Shown here: positions 37,079 through 49,305 of the stretch, piece by piece | How the letters are laid out: each line of letters begins with the position of its first letter | Numbering within the stretch: the stretch's first letter is position 1 | Source: Opisthocomus hoazin | Taxonomy: Eukaryota > Chordata > Aves > Opisthocomiformes > Opisthocomidae | Assembly: GCF_030867145.1 (NCBI RefSeq) | Contig: NC_134418.1 | Location: 55,775,682-55,839,681, forward strand | Length of the DNA stretch: 64,000 nt | Reading direction: 5' to 3' | Position numbers and translations under genes: made by a program | The notes under the pieces: generated by a model | What the model saw: only the letters and a program-made list of their open reading frames with translations | Database searches by the model: none | What the model was told of the DNA's origin: nothing

Positions 37079-37800
37079 ATCACAGAATCACAGAATGATA
37101 GGGGTTGGAAGGGACCTCTGTGGGTCATCTAGTCCAAACCCCGCTGCCGAAGCAGGGCCACCTACAGCAGGCTGCACAGGACCTTGTCCAGGCGGGTCTG
37201 GAATACCTCCAGAGAAGGAGACTCCACAACCTCCCTGGGCAGCCTGTTCCAGTGCTCCGTCACCCTCAGAGGGAAGAAATTCTTCCTCATGTTCAGACGG
37301 AACTTCCTGTGCTTCAGTTTGTGCCCGTTGCCCCTTGTCCTGTCGCTGGGCACTACTGAAAAGAGCTTGGCCCCATCCTCCTGACACCCACCCTTCAGAT
37401 ATTTGTAAGCATATATTAGGTCCCCTTGCAGCCATCTCTTCTTCAGGCTGAACAACCCCAGCTCCCTCAGCCTCTCCTCGTAGGAGAGATGCTCCAGTCC
37501 CCTCACCATCCTCATAGCCCTCTGCTGGACTCTCTCCAGTAGCTCCTCATCTTTCTTGAAGTGGGGAGCCCAGAACTGGACAGAGTACTCCAGATGAGGC
37601 CTCACCAGGGCAGTGTAGAGGGGAAGGAGAACCTCCCTCGACCTACTGGCCACACTCCTCCTAATGCACCCCAGGATGCCATTGGCCTTCTTGGCAGCCA
37701 GGGCACACTGCTGGCTCATGGTTAACCTGTCGTCCACCAGCACTCCCAGGTCTCTCTCCACAGAGCTGCTCTCCAGCAGGTCCTCCGTATTGGGGGACAA
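37079..37800 (-). mobile_element. CR1 LINE, 5'-truncated, with intact 212-codon C-terminal RT frame
   Basis: This reverse-orientation CR1 begins with its 3' end (ATCACAGAATCACAGAATG, then GGTTGGAAGGGACCTCTGTG). On the - strand it carries an uninterrupted 212-codon frame (37800-37162) covering the C-terminal part of ORF2: [73 protein letters not shown] and [19 protein letters not shown], ending at the natural stop. The absence of frameshifts points to a fairly young copy. It lacks the endonuclease and the catalytic RT core, so it is not autonomous. It lies antisense in COL25A1 intron 2 and shares its subfamily with the copy at 47.8 kb. Confidence 0.95.
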
Positions 37801-40800
37801 TTCTTTCTTCTTCTGTTTGGAAAGCTTTGAAACAGATGAAGGTGCCTAGCAACCTTTTTGAAGAAATATGAAGTTGTTATACAGCCATGTAAATCTTTTT
37901 ACTAGAAATATGTGTTCTTATAATTATTAAAGATATGATGACAGCCCTTTGTAGGGCAAAGAAACAATAAATGGAATGAAGAAAGAGTGTAATAACAGAG
38001 GTGATAAAACTGGCATGTTTCTCTTTCTTTTAGAATGTTCTGAAAATTAATCCAATGATTTCAGAGACTGCTGCTTAGACTCACTCAACCAAGTAGTAGT
38101 GTGGCTTTTAAGCAAGCATGGTTTGTCCTACACTGTCTTAAATTGAGTAGGAAGTTGTCTTGTGAATAGTTTTCTTTAGAATATGTACAGATGAATTACA
38201 CGAGGAGATGGATGAAGGCCTATTAGACTCAGTACTTTTCATTTAGCCTGTGTTAGGCATTAAAATTATTATCTTAGTTTTGGTTGTGCAAGGAACTTAC
38301 TTAGCAACTATTGTGTGTTGGGCAAGTATATTAGAAAATTTCTTTAATGATTTGTGTATTTTTTTAAGTGCTTAGGAATTTAATTTGGGGTCTTTAGGAA
38401 CATGACTTACAGATTTTTTGTTTTCATAGATGCTTACCTTTGCTAGTATGTCTTGTTTGGGCTCACAGTGGAGAGTGGATCACAAATTCACAAATTCTTG
38501 GGGAGGCTGTACAGGAAATAATGATGGATGTGAGTTCCTTTAAGGAGCTTCCCCTACCCTTCTGTGGCTCTTCTGCAAGTTCAGCTGAAGAGAGGAAGAA
38601 GGGTATCAAATGATCTTTCTCTTTGATCTTTTATCCTCTTTGTAATGCAATACACTGTACTGTATAACAGCAGTGTGATGTTTTTGGTAGTCTCTCACAC
38701 TGTGCCGTAACTTGGACACACAGTAGGCTGCCTGCCGAGTCACAGTGACATAGTGTAGAAGATAGCTCACTATAGCAGGAAAGCCTGCATAAAGCCGTGT
38801 GGCTGATCCACTGCTTTCTGCTGACTGAAATAGCTGGCTTGTGCTGTTTCCCGGTGTTACTTCAGTCTGTCGGTGCCCGGGAGGTGCCTTCTCTAAGCAG
38901 CAAAGAGTTGTGGGAGGGAAATTTCTATTCTTTTTTAAGAAAAGAAGCAGAATCAATTAGCTCATGAACTTGGCTCTTCCTACCCTTGAGTTTTAGTACT
39001 TTTAGGAATATGGGGCTATAGTGTAAGAGCTGTAAATATCACGGGAGAAAGGCTGTAGAAAATAAATAGTATTAAGGCCTTTGCTGTTCTGCCATTTGCA
39101 ATTTATGCTGTCTTAAGAAAAATCCAGTTATTTTACCTTCCATATGAGTATTTTCAATATCCCCTTCTCTGAATACAATAGCACAGAAAAAAATCGTACC
39201 ACAAATCTACGTTAAAGGTTTAGCTTATGAATGAGGTTCCTTCCATAAGTATAAACTCAGCACACTGTGCTTAAGATTATCTTTTAAATAGCAGTATTTC
39301 AGCATATTTTCTAAAATTGTGTTTCTGTGTGGGGGATGGGTTACACAGAACGTGTTTTGAAACTAGGAAAATGTATTGAAAATCACAGACCAAAATCTTT
39401 TCTCAGATGTGTGGCTGCCATTGCAGTGACAGATTTGTGCATGCATATCTGAAAGCAGAACAGCACCCTGTAGTTTGAAGGACACTAAATAAACTCTCTA
39501 CAAAGATATTTATGCGATTAAGATCATGTACAGTCTATAAGAGCAGGAGTATAGCTGGCTACAGACTAAGGCCTAGCTTGTGCTGGTAGTACTAGTTGTG
39601 TTGTAGGAAATGATGTAAGGTTTCTTATATATCAATGCTTCAGCTGGATGATAGTGGGGTTTTCATGGAGGACTGCAGTGCTGAAAGTCAAAGTGTATGC
39701 ATCTTAAGTTGAGGAGGTATTTCCTTTAGCTGGCGCCTCTGATAATCTCTTAAGAATATGAGAACCAGCTGCTTGAAGGCACCCCTCCTCTTCCTCCCCA
39801 CCCTGTCTCCATACCTCTGAGTAAGCTCCTGTTCTGATTCCCGTGATGTTCTTGGGGTAAGTCTTCATACCTGAGCATAGGGGTATGGCTGCAGGGGCTT
39901 AAAGGGATAAACTCCACAGTCTGTCTATTAATATCCTCTTCTCCAGTCACAGAGTTTATATCTAGATAATGCCTAGTGGCATCACTGTGAAAAATACTGT
40001 TAATTTGGCTGGAGAGTCTCTGTACTGTCTGCTCTTCTGCTGCTTTGTATCAAATGTTCCTTTAATGTTTGCACCTCCACTCCTGTCCTGCTGGGTACTG
40101 CCAGTTGAAGGATGACAAATGTTGAGAACTGTCACTTCAGCTTGGCATAGAGGTGATTAATATACTATGGATTTCACACCCCTCACCTCTCAGACAAGAT
40201 AGTTGTCTCAAACTTCAGTAAAAATACTTGCTGACTCGTAATTTGCTCCTTGTACCAGGAGATGTGCTCTGTGCAGACATGCTCAAGTGTAGACCAAAGT
40301 GGGGTCGTTGTTAAGGCAGTCCTAACAGTAGTGCTGAGCTTGAGCTCTGCTTTTCTTTGCTCTCTGTCCTGGTGGATGCTTGATAGTTGTTTGTGTCTGT
40401 TAATAATATGCGGCTTGGGGAATGGCTTTACTTAGCACTACAAACGCAGTGGTATCACAGAAATGGGCCGTGGCGTTTGCTGTAGCTATCTGTGCTTGTT
40501 GATGAAGAAGAAACAGCTCAGTAAGGATCATCTTGCATATGTTTCCCGAGAGGTTCCTGGGAGCAGGCGCACGGAATACTGATGAACCACAGAGGCTGAA
40601 AGATGCAGTGGCACGGCATCAGTTCAAAATGAACCAGTGCTTAGACAGCCATTGTCAATACTTACTTAGAGTTGGTGTCTTTGTAATGATGACAGCCATG
40701 TTTGTAGAAGGCTGGAAATGTTTCTGTATGTGAAGATGAAGTGTTTTTCCAATGCAGCAAGCATGTAAAGGCACTGTATTTCTTTAGTGTAGGGAGACTA

Positions 40801-42728
40801 ATCTCAGTGAAGAGAGATTAGTATTTAAGTCTGAAGGTTGTGGATCTCACTTTAGGGCAGCTTTGCATAATTCCTTAGTTTGAATTCCAGGCTGAGCCAC
40901 ATCCTAATGTGTGGTAGAAGGACTTTCTTTTAGCACATTCAATTAAGAGGCAGCACATAAGCCGTTGGAGTGGCCACTAAAAAGAAGCATGAGCCTTGAA
41001 AACTGAACCACCAGCAATGAGAGAGAAATACAGCAAGATTGAAAGCCTCACTTTTTTTTTTACTTTCCTCTCTTAAAATTGATTTGCTGCTACAAGGTGG
41101 TCTTTTGATGTATTCCAAACAATTCCACTCTGGAAACACTCTGGAAAAAGCTCTCTCATAGCAAGTTTAAAGGAATGCACATTACAGGAAGCATTGTGCT
41201 TAATGAATTACAGCAAGAGACAACTAAGTAGCAGTTCTGTATTATGATTGTATTCTTTTACAGGACTGTAAAGGTGGGGTAGAATGTCTTCATATTTGAG
41301 TTCTTCCATTTGTAAAACAGATTAACCAAAGCGCGCCGAAGACTTACAAGTACAAAGTATCCATCATTTTGAAGAAAGTTACTGTCTTGAGGAGCAGAAG
41401 TTTTTTTCTCTCCAATGCATTCCTCTCCTTTTTAATTTTGGTAATCACCTCTCTGTGCTCCAGTTTGATCATTGCTGGTGGTTGCGTGTTCATTTTCTGA
41501 GAACACCGAAATGGGATCTCGTATAGTGCTCTTTCTTCTTCCCTTAGGTTGCTGAATCATTACACGTGAAAGTGGTTCCTAATACATCAATTTGCAATTG
41601 AGGTAACCTTTCAGGAACTTTTTTTGAGCATGTTTTTTTTTTTAAAAAAAAACCCCAATCCTGAAGAACCTTCTTAATTGAACAGGTGGACAATGCCAGC
41701 TCAGATCATTTGTGCAGAGATAGAGGTAGCTTCTTGTACTACCACAATTTCTGATATGCAAACGTTATTTTACTTTTAACTGATGGTAGGTGAAAGTAGC
41801 CTTTAACTGGAATTCTGACTGACAGTAATCAGACCTGATGTATGCAAATACATTACTTTAGGTACATTAATAGTCCCACAGATTTTAGCTGAAATCTGTA
41901 GTTACCCTGGAATCTGAGAGCTGAATGTGGCCTTGTGATTTTTTTTGGGTTTTTTTTGTTTTTTTTCCCCCTATGGATCCCTGTGCATACCTGTTTATAT
42001 GTGCAGCCACTATCATCTATTTTAGCTTTGATATATAATTATTTTCCATCATACAATACTATTTTTTGTTTATTTTCTATTCATTTTATTGTTTGTTCTT
42101 GCCAATCCCTGAACAAGAACATTATGTCTATATCTACTTCTAGGAATACAGAATTAGTTTGGCAATATTGTAGGAGTTCTAGCTGCTCTTGGGGACAGTA
42201 AAAACTATTAAATGTTATAATAAATAAATAAATGGGAAAGTTACATATTCTCACATCTCAAGTTCACAGACCCAAGGAGTATTGTTCTGAGGATTGTTGA
42301 TGGCTTAGAAGTCATTAGATAAAGCTACTAAAAATCTTACAGAAGTGTTCAAAACATCAGTTCTGAGGGACAGAAAAAAGGTAGACCCATATATACAGGT
42401 GGACCTTGATCTTAATTTCCTTACCAATATAACTGAATTCTGTGTTTGATGTGTTTTTCTACTCAGCTAGGTTTTCATACTGGTGCAGGAGGTGATCCTT
42501 CTGTTCAGCTCAGACTGTTGTTTTAAGTCTATGAGCTAGCTCTCCCATTTCCCACTTTCTTGACACTATGCTTGAAAAGTCAGGATTTGCTGGACCCAAA
42601 TGTTCCCTTCCTTTCTTTATGGAAGCACTAATTAACATTTTTCATACCACTGCACTTTGTAAGTTTTGTTGCGTGCAGTGGTACGAGAAGGTTGAAGATC
42701 CTGGTTTGGGCTGTCAAAATCTGGAGTA

Positions 42729-45115
42729 ACCATAGAACTACAGCCTATCTCAACTTGGAAGGGACCCATAAGGATCATCGAGTCCAACTCCACGCTCCTT
42801 GCAGGACTACCTAAACCTAAGCCATACGACTAAGACCATCGTCCAGACTCTCCTTGAACTCTGACAGGCTTGGTGTCATGACCACTTCCCTGGGGAGCCT
42901 GTTCCAGTGACCAACTAACCTCTCAGTGAAGAATTTCTTCCTAATGTCCAGTCTGAACTTCCCCTGATGCAGCTTCATTGCAGTTCCTCATGTTCTGTTG
43001 CTGGTCACCAGAGAGAGGAGACAGCTGCCCCGGTGGCCTCCTTGAGGAAGTTGCAGACTGCAATGGGGCCAACACTCAGCCTTCTGTTCTCCAAGCTGAA
43101 CAAACCAAGTGACCTCAGCTGTTCCTCTTAAGTCTTCCCCTTGAGACCTTTCACCATCTTGGTCGCCTTCCTCTGGGCACTCTCTAGTAGTCTGATGTCA
43201 TTCTTACATTGAGGTGCCCAAAACCACGCACAGTAATCGAGGTGGGGCTGCACCAGTGCAGTGTAGAGTGGGACAATCACCTACCTCCCTTGACTGGCTA
43301 GCTGTACTGTGCTTGATGCACCCCAGGACATGGTTGGCCCTTTTGGCTTCCAGGGCACACTGTAGACTCATACTCAACTTGCTGTCAACCCAAACCCCCA
43401 GATCTTTCTGCAGGGTTGCTTTCCAGCCTCTTGTCCCCCAGTTTGTACGTATAACCAGGATTACCCCATCCCAGGTGGAGAATCTGGGACTTGCTCCTGT
43501 TAAATTTCATACCGCAAGTGATTGCCCAGCTTTCTCATCTATCCAGATCTCTCTGTAAGGCCTCCCTACCCTTGAGGGAGTCTACATCTCCTAGGTTAGT
43601 ATCATTGACAAACTTACTTGATGTACATTGGATTCCTGCATCCAGGTAATTTGTAAAAACATTAAGGAGTACTGGCCCTAAAATTGAGCCTGTTGGTGAC
43701 TAGCTGCCAGCCTGAGGTAACCACATTTACTATATCTCTTGAAGCCTGACCCGTCAACTAATTGCTCGCCCAACATATTATGGACTTGCCTAGCTAGTAT
43801 GCTGGACGTTTTGTCCAGAAGGGTACTATGAGAGTCAAAAGCTTTGCTAAAATCCAAAACCACCACATCTACTGGTTTTCCTTGGTCAACTAGATGGGTG
43901 ACCTTGTCATATAGGGAAATTAAATCAGTTAAGCAAGACTTTCCCCTCATGAACCCATGTTGGCTATGACCAAAGACTGCATTTTCTTTTATGTGTTTTT
44001 CAATAACTCATAGAATAATCTTCTCCATAATTTTACCACGCACTGAAGTGAGACTAACAGGCCTGTAATAATCGGGGTCTTCCTTCTTACCCTTCTTGAA
44101 AACTGGGACAACATTTGCCAGTTTTCAGTCAACTAGGACCTCTCCAGATTTCCAAGACCATTGAAAAATAATGGAGAGAGGTCCTGTGATAACATTGGCT
44201 AGCTCTTTTGGTATCCTGGGACAAGTCACTTTGGGCCCCATAGACTTATGCACGTCCAGCTAGAACAGCAAGTTTCAAACAAGTTCAGAGTTGGCTGCGA
44301 GTTTATCATCCGCCCGCTCATGGTCTTCCAACATGGGGCTCCGGGGTCCCAGGGCCCATCATTGGTGTTAAAGGTAGAGGCGAAGAAGGCATTAAATGTT
44401 TCTGCTTTGTCTACGTCTTTATTTGTGAGGTGACCGACTTCAAGTAATGGACCAATGTTATCTCTGATCCTGGTTTTGCTGTTAGAATATTTAAAAATGC
44501 TCTTTTTGTTGTTCTTCAACAGTGCTAGACAGCCTGAACCCTAATTGAGCTTTGGCCTCATAGATTTTCTCCTTACAGTGGTGAGCAGCATCTGTGTAGT
44601 CCTCCTGTGTTGCCTGTCCATGCTTCCAATGCCCATACACTTTCCTTCTAGAATAAGATCCCTGCTCATCCAAGCCAGCCTGCTGCCCTGCTTGTTTGAC
44701 TTCCAGTGCTTTGAAATTGCCTCCTATTGCTCTCTTAAGAGGTGGCCCTTAAAAAGTGACCAGTGTTCATGGACCCAATACCTTCAAAAACAGATTCCCA
44801 GGGGACCTTACTGATGAGTTCCTTCAGTAGCCTGAAGTCCACTCTCCCCATGTCCAGGGTTGAGGTTTTGCTGGCAGGTTTTCTCCTATCGCCAACATTT
44901 TGCAACTCAATTACTTTGTGGTCACTGCGACCCACACAGCCACCAATCACCACTTTGCCTACAAGTCCCACTCTGTTTACAAACAACAGATCTAGGAGGG
45001 CACCTTTCCTAGTCAGCTTCTATACTACCTGCACCAAGAAGTTGTCTTCAGCGTGCCTCAGGAGTGTGCTAGCAGAGGGGAGAATATCTCAGTCCATGTT
45101 GTTAAAAGAAACATC
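42729..45115 (-). mobile_element. CR1 LINE, long but decayed copy (endonuclease C-end to 3' end)
   Basis: About 2.4 kb of an older CR1 in reverse orientation. From its 5' side (high coordinates): endonuclease C-terminal part with GRSDHKVIEL (the SDH catalytic motif, about 44910-44940), the linker with VYGHWKHGQATQEDYTDAAH (about 44600-44640) and DKAETFNAFFAS, the RT domain with DVVVLDFSKAFD (motif A, about 43836-43871), a changed motif C FVND at 43601-43612 where FADD is usual, then the C-terminal region (SKLSMSLQCALEAKRANHV, about 43325-43385) and the 3' UTR to about 42730. Many stops and frameshifts break it. The N-terminal endonuclease, ORF1 and 5' UTR are missing. Confidence 0.92.
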
Positions 45116-47119
45116 CATACTCAGAAGAAAATCCAGTTGTCAAAGACTGAGATAAGTGAGGAAGAATATTCCGTAGTAAAGACAAGGTGCCTGGTTTGTT
45201 CCCAGAGTCTCCCAAGATAGCCTAATGAAGAATTAAGGGTTGACACAGTCTTAAGAGGAAAAATACTAAAATAGTATTTTTAACATTTTTCCTTACAGCT
45301 TTTCTCTACAGCATCTGGGAAAGTTTAGCTCAGAGTGGATTTTGATATTCTAGAGGTTATCTCAGATTGTGTTTATTGCTCACTCAGTCTGAGCAGTGGA
45401 TGACAGCAGGCTATGCTGAAGTGCAAACTGCTAAAAGGGCTTCTTGAAGCTTAGCAAACTCAGTGATTTAAAAAGGACGAAAAGGTGATGTGTCTGTGGG
45501 ATGCCTTATATTGAAGCACACTTTGTAGACATTGTGTACTCACCTAAGATGTCCAGATTTAGTGTCTTAAGAGATAGGTTGGCTGTGGACTTGAGAAGCA
45601 TCCCTTATATTTCTGGTCTGTCTCCTAGATGATGTGTATAGGCAAGTAGTCATTGCACACCCTCAGCTTCTCGTGTGAAATGGTGGGCAGGGAGAATGCA
45701 CAGCCTGAATGTTGCCCTTCTGACAGAGGGTGTTATCCTGCTGTGTGGACATGACAAGGAAGGAGTTTGTAGGAAGATGGAGGCTAGTGTGAACGAGTAG
45801 TAAGTTACTTCCTAAGGGAGCGATCATAACTCTTTCTAATTCTACCTCACTCTCACACTACGCACCAGAAGCATGAGAACAGTGCACATGCTGGCTTCCC
45901 CTGTGCTGTAGCAGTGTTCTTCAAAGCCCGTAGGAGCTATCACACTCTGCAGGTTATTTATCTCCATTGAAATGTATTAAAATGTCAATACCAGTGGTCT
46001 GTGGTAGAAGTTGGTGTTGAAGCCCTAAAGCACAGGCATGGACTTGATTTATTCCAAAAGCTGTTATCACCCCTCCTCGCTTGATCATGTTGCCGTCAAT
46101 CTGCTATCTCTCTTATTTTCTACTTTGTTTAGAGCAGGAAGGACAACAGCTTGGGCCTGAACTCTGATCGCTCCTATGTTTTGCTAGAACTGGACTTCAG
46201 TTATGGTCCCAGATTTCTTTTTTTCCTGAAGCCCATCATTTTCATGTTTGGCTTAGAAGCCTAGGGACAACATATGCCAATCACATGTGTGCTTGTCTTG
46301 TAAAGTGTGGGACTTTACAGAAAAAGACTGATGGGGCACAATATTGTTACGTTGCCATTAATCATACTTTGAGATGAACTGTATTTGTTTAACCTAGTTG
46401 CTAATAATAGTGCTTGGATAGGGACTAATGCAGCCAAAATTTTTCTGACTCTGGGAAAATTCCTGCTGGTTCTAAAGAACACTTGTTTTCAAATGAAGAC
46501 GGGTATCTCCACAAATTGTCGTCTTTCTTTCAGATGCCCAAACATTCTCTTTCTTTGACTGCCTTCAGTGTTCTTTAAACTGTGTTGCTGGAGACAGCAA
46601 AGAGGGTTACTCGCACCTCTCTGCATTGCATTGTGTTCAGACACACTAATCTTTTTGTTAGGCCGTGACTGGTCACCTCAGTCTAAACCCTGTGAAGCAG
46701 CTGAGTAAAAGTGGCTTGAGGAAGTCTTTTTGTGACAGATAGCCATCAGTTTAAAGTCTGGGCGGAAACTATAGTAATCCTTGAGGGGAGGTTCATGGGG
46801 GTTCTTTTCATGGCAAATGGACAGATGATTTTCTCCCCTTGAGATCATGCAGAATATACAATGGCACCAGCACTTGCATCCCCACCAAGTGAGGTTGCAT
46901 GGCTGCTTTATGATGGGATCATACACTTTTCATAGACACAGCAGGGGGACATCTGCTTGTTGCTACTTTCCTTTCAGCTGTTTTGTTGAGAGAGTAAGGC
47001 TGCCCTTTTGAGAAGTGAAATAGGGTTCTTAGTAAAACAACAGCTCCATAAAGGATGTCATTATATACATATTTACCTTCTATATAACTGGCTCCCGTTT
47101 TCTTTCTGAAATGCAATCA

Positions 47120-47460
47120 AAAGGAAGGCTACAACCAGTAGCTCCAAATCTGTTGTTTGCGTTTTGGTAAAATATAATTATGTTTTTAAATTGTGCTGTC
47201 AAATGATTAAACTGAATAAAATGACAATTTTTTTTCCATAGAGAAAGTTAATTACATGCTATTTGATTAGCAAAGAAGGTACATAACAAATTAATTTTCC
47301 TAAACATGCTGCAAATAATGTAACTACTGATGTATTGATCAGCAGCAGGCAGCCCATGTTCATTTGCATTCATTAAATATACTGCATTTTACCATTCAAT
47401 TAATTTTCTATTTCAGTTGTGTACAAAATATGATATTACATCATTAGCCTTTTTGGAGTC
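47120..47460. promoter_or_regulatory. Candidate conserved intronic element (AT-rich, homeodomain/POU-like motifs)
   Basis: This stretch without repeats is dense in TAATTA/ATTAAA-type sites and has an octamer-like ATTTGCAT (about 47362-47369), GATTAGC and TGTAACTACTGATG. That texture is common in deeply conserved developmental enhancers. This is pattern judgement only; conservation was not measured. It lies in intron 2, where enhancers of COL25A1 could reside. Confidence 0.25.
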
Positions 47461-47845
47461 TAAAGATGCCTCTTGGTTTAACTAGGGGGAGAAATAATTG
47501 ATTTCTTACTCTGCTGTCAGCTAAGAACTGTTATAAAATAATGAGATGGAAGTCGAAAGTCTTATTATCTCTAGATGACATACTTAAAGTTAGTAGGATT
47601 TTTTTTTTCTTTTTCTGTTTCCCAAGTGGAACATCTCTTATTGTGGTCAATGATGATATCTTTTAGTGATACTATGTTAATATCACTTTTATTTGCCCGT
47701 TCATTGTATGGATTGGGAGTAAAAGTAAATATAAATCTTACTGGTTTACTTGGTTGCCAACACCTGAATATGTTTGATGGAAACAGTGGTTAAAAAATTT
47801 TGCCCCAAAAGATGAACTGTAGAGTCAAAGCGGTCTTAGTAGTGT

Positions 47846-48428
47846 TACAGAATCACAAAATGGTAGGGGTTGGAAGGGACCTCTGGGGATGATCTAGTCC
47901 AAACCCCCTGCTGAAGCAGGGTCGCCTACAGCAGGCTGCACAGGACCTTGTCCAGGCGGGTCTGGAATATCTCCAGAGAAGGAGACTCCACAACCCCTCT
48001 GGGCAGCCTGTTCCAGTGCTCCGTCACCCTCAGAGGGAAGAAGTTCCTCCTCATGTTCAGACGGAACTTCCTGTGCCTCAGTTTGTGCCCATTGCCCCTT
48101 GTCCTGTTGCTGGGCACCACTGAAAAGAGTCTGGGCCCATTCTCTTCACTCCCACCCTTCAGATATTTGTAGGCATTTATTAGGTCCCCTCTCAGTCTTC
48201 TCTTCTTCAGGCTGAACAAGCCCAGCTCCCTCAGCCTTTCCTCATAGGAGGAGTGCTCCAGTCCCCTCACCATCCTCATAGCCCTCTGCTGGACTCTCTC
48301 CAGCAGCTCCTCATCTTTCTTGAAGCGGGGAGCCCAGAACTGGACGCAGTACTCCAGATGGGGCCTCACTAGGGCAGAGTGGAGGGTGAGGAGAACCTCC
48401 CTCGTCCTGCTGGCCACGCTCTTCTTAT
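47846..48428 (-). mobile_element. CR1 LINE, 5'-truncated, intact 163-codon C-terminal frame
   Basis: Reverse-orientation CR1 of the same subfamily as the 37.1-kb copy, shown by the shared 3' end (GGTAGGGGTTGGAAGGGACC) and the shared ending [17 protein letters not shown]. The - strand frame (48417-47926) is open through [56 protein letters not shown] and [19 protein letters not shown]. It is truncated at about 48428. Young by the lack of frameshifts; not autonomous. Antisense to COL25A1. Confidence 0.95.
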
Positions 48429-49022
48429 GAGTCTTCTTGTTGTTAGCAATAAGTTCTCCTTCTAACCTGTTCTCACATTTTGTGTGTTTTTCAGTAATTA
48501 CTGTTTGAAAACTTGGAATTTCAGCTAGGATATGTGCTTGTGTAGGACAGATAAACCAAATTTTTGCTTAAAAGAAGTGTCACCCAACAGACTATCCGTG
48601 GAAATTTTGTTAAACAAAAGGAGTACTAGCAAAAATCTTCTACCCTTGGAATTTATAGTATTCTTACAAAAATTTGGAACTTGAAAAATTTTGGAGCCTT
48701 ATTTGCTAAGAAATGTGATGGCAAACCACAGAAAATTTGTCTGCAAACAAATACCTCTCTTGATTTTTATAAAGTGAAACTTTTAAAAAAAGCCCAAAGA
48801 AATCAAAACCAAAAAAGCCCCCATTTTTATAAGAAAGCTTTTCATTGAAAGTTTGATAAATGACTGAGCAAAACAGGAGATTGGCTGTAGGCAAAGAAGC
48901 GTCCCTCAGTGCTGTACAGTGTTGCGAGATGCTTGTGGCCTTACACGATATCAAGGAAATGCAGGAACAGAATTCGCAGTTTACCAGTGTTTTCTTCTAA
49001 CCTTTTTACAGAAATCCCATTT

Positions 49023-49305
49023 TCATAGAATCAGAGGTTGGAAAAGATCATCAAGTCCAACCATCCACCCAACACCACCATTCCTACCAAACCATATCCT
49101 GAAGTGCCACATCTACATGTTTTTAAAATCCTCTAGGGATGGTGACTCAACCACCTCCCTGGGCAGCCTGTTCCAATGTCTGACCACTCTTTCTGTGAAG
49201 AAATTTTTCCTAATATCCAATCTAAACCTTCCCTGACGCAACTTGAGGCCATTGCCTCTCGTTCTGTCGCTGGTTACCTAGGAGAAGAGACCAACACCTG
49301 CCTCA
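49023..49305 (-). mobile_element. CR1 LINE, older 3'-end fragment of a different subfamily
   Basis: It begins ATAGAATCAGAGGTTGGAAA and GATCATCAAGTCCAACCATC (3' UTR), then CCTCCCTGGGCAGCCTGTTC and TGTGAAGAAATTTTTCCTAA, the reverse complement of the conserved '[18 protein letters not shown]' coding end, up to about 49305. The 'hhPTPPFLPNH'-like UTR (CCACCCAACACCACCATTCC) marks a subfamily distinct from the copies at 37.1 and 47.8 kb. It is strongly 5'-truncated and antisense to COL25A1. Confidence 0.88.
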
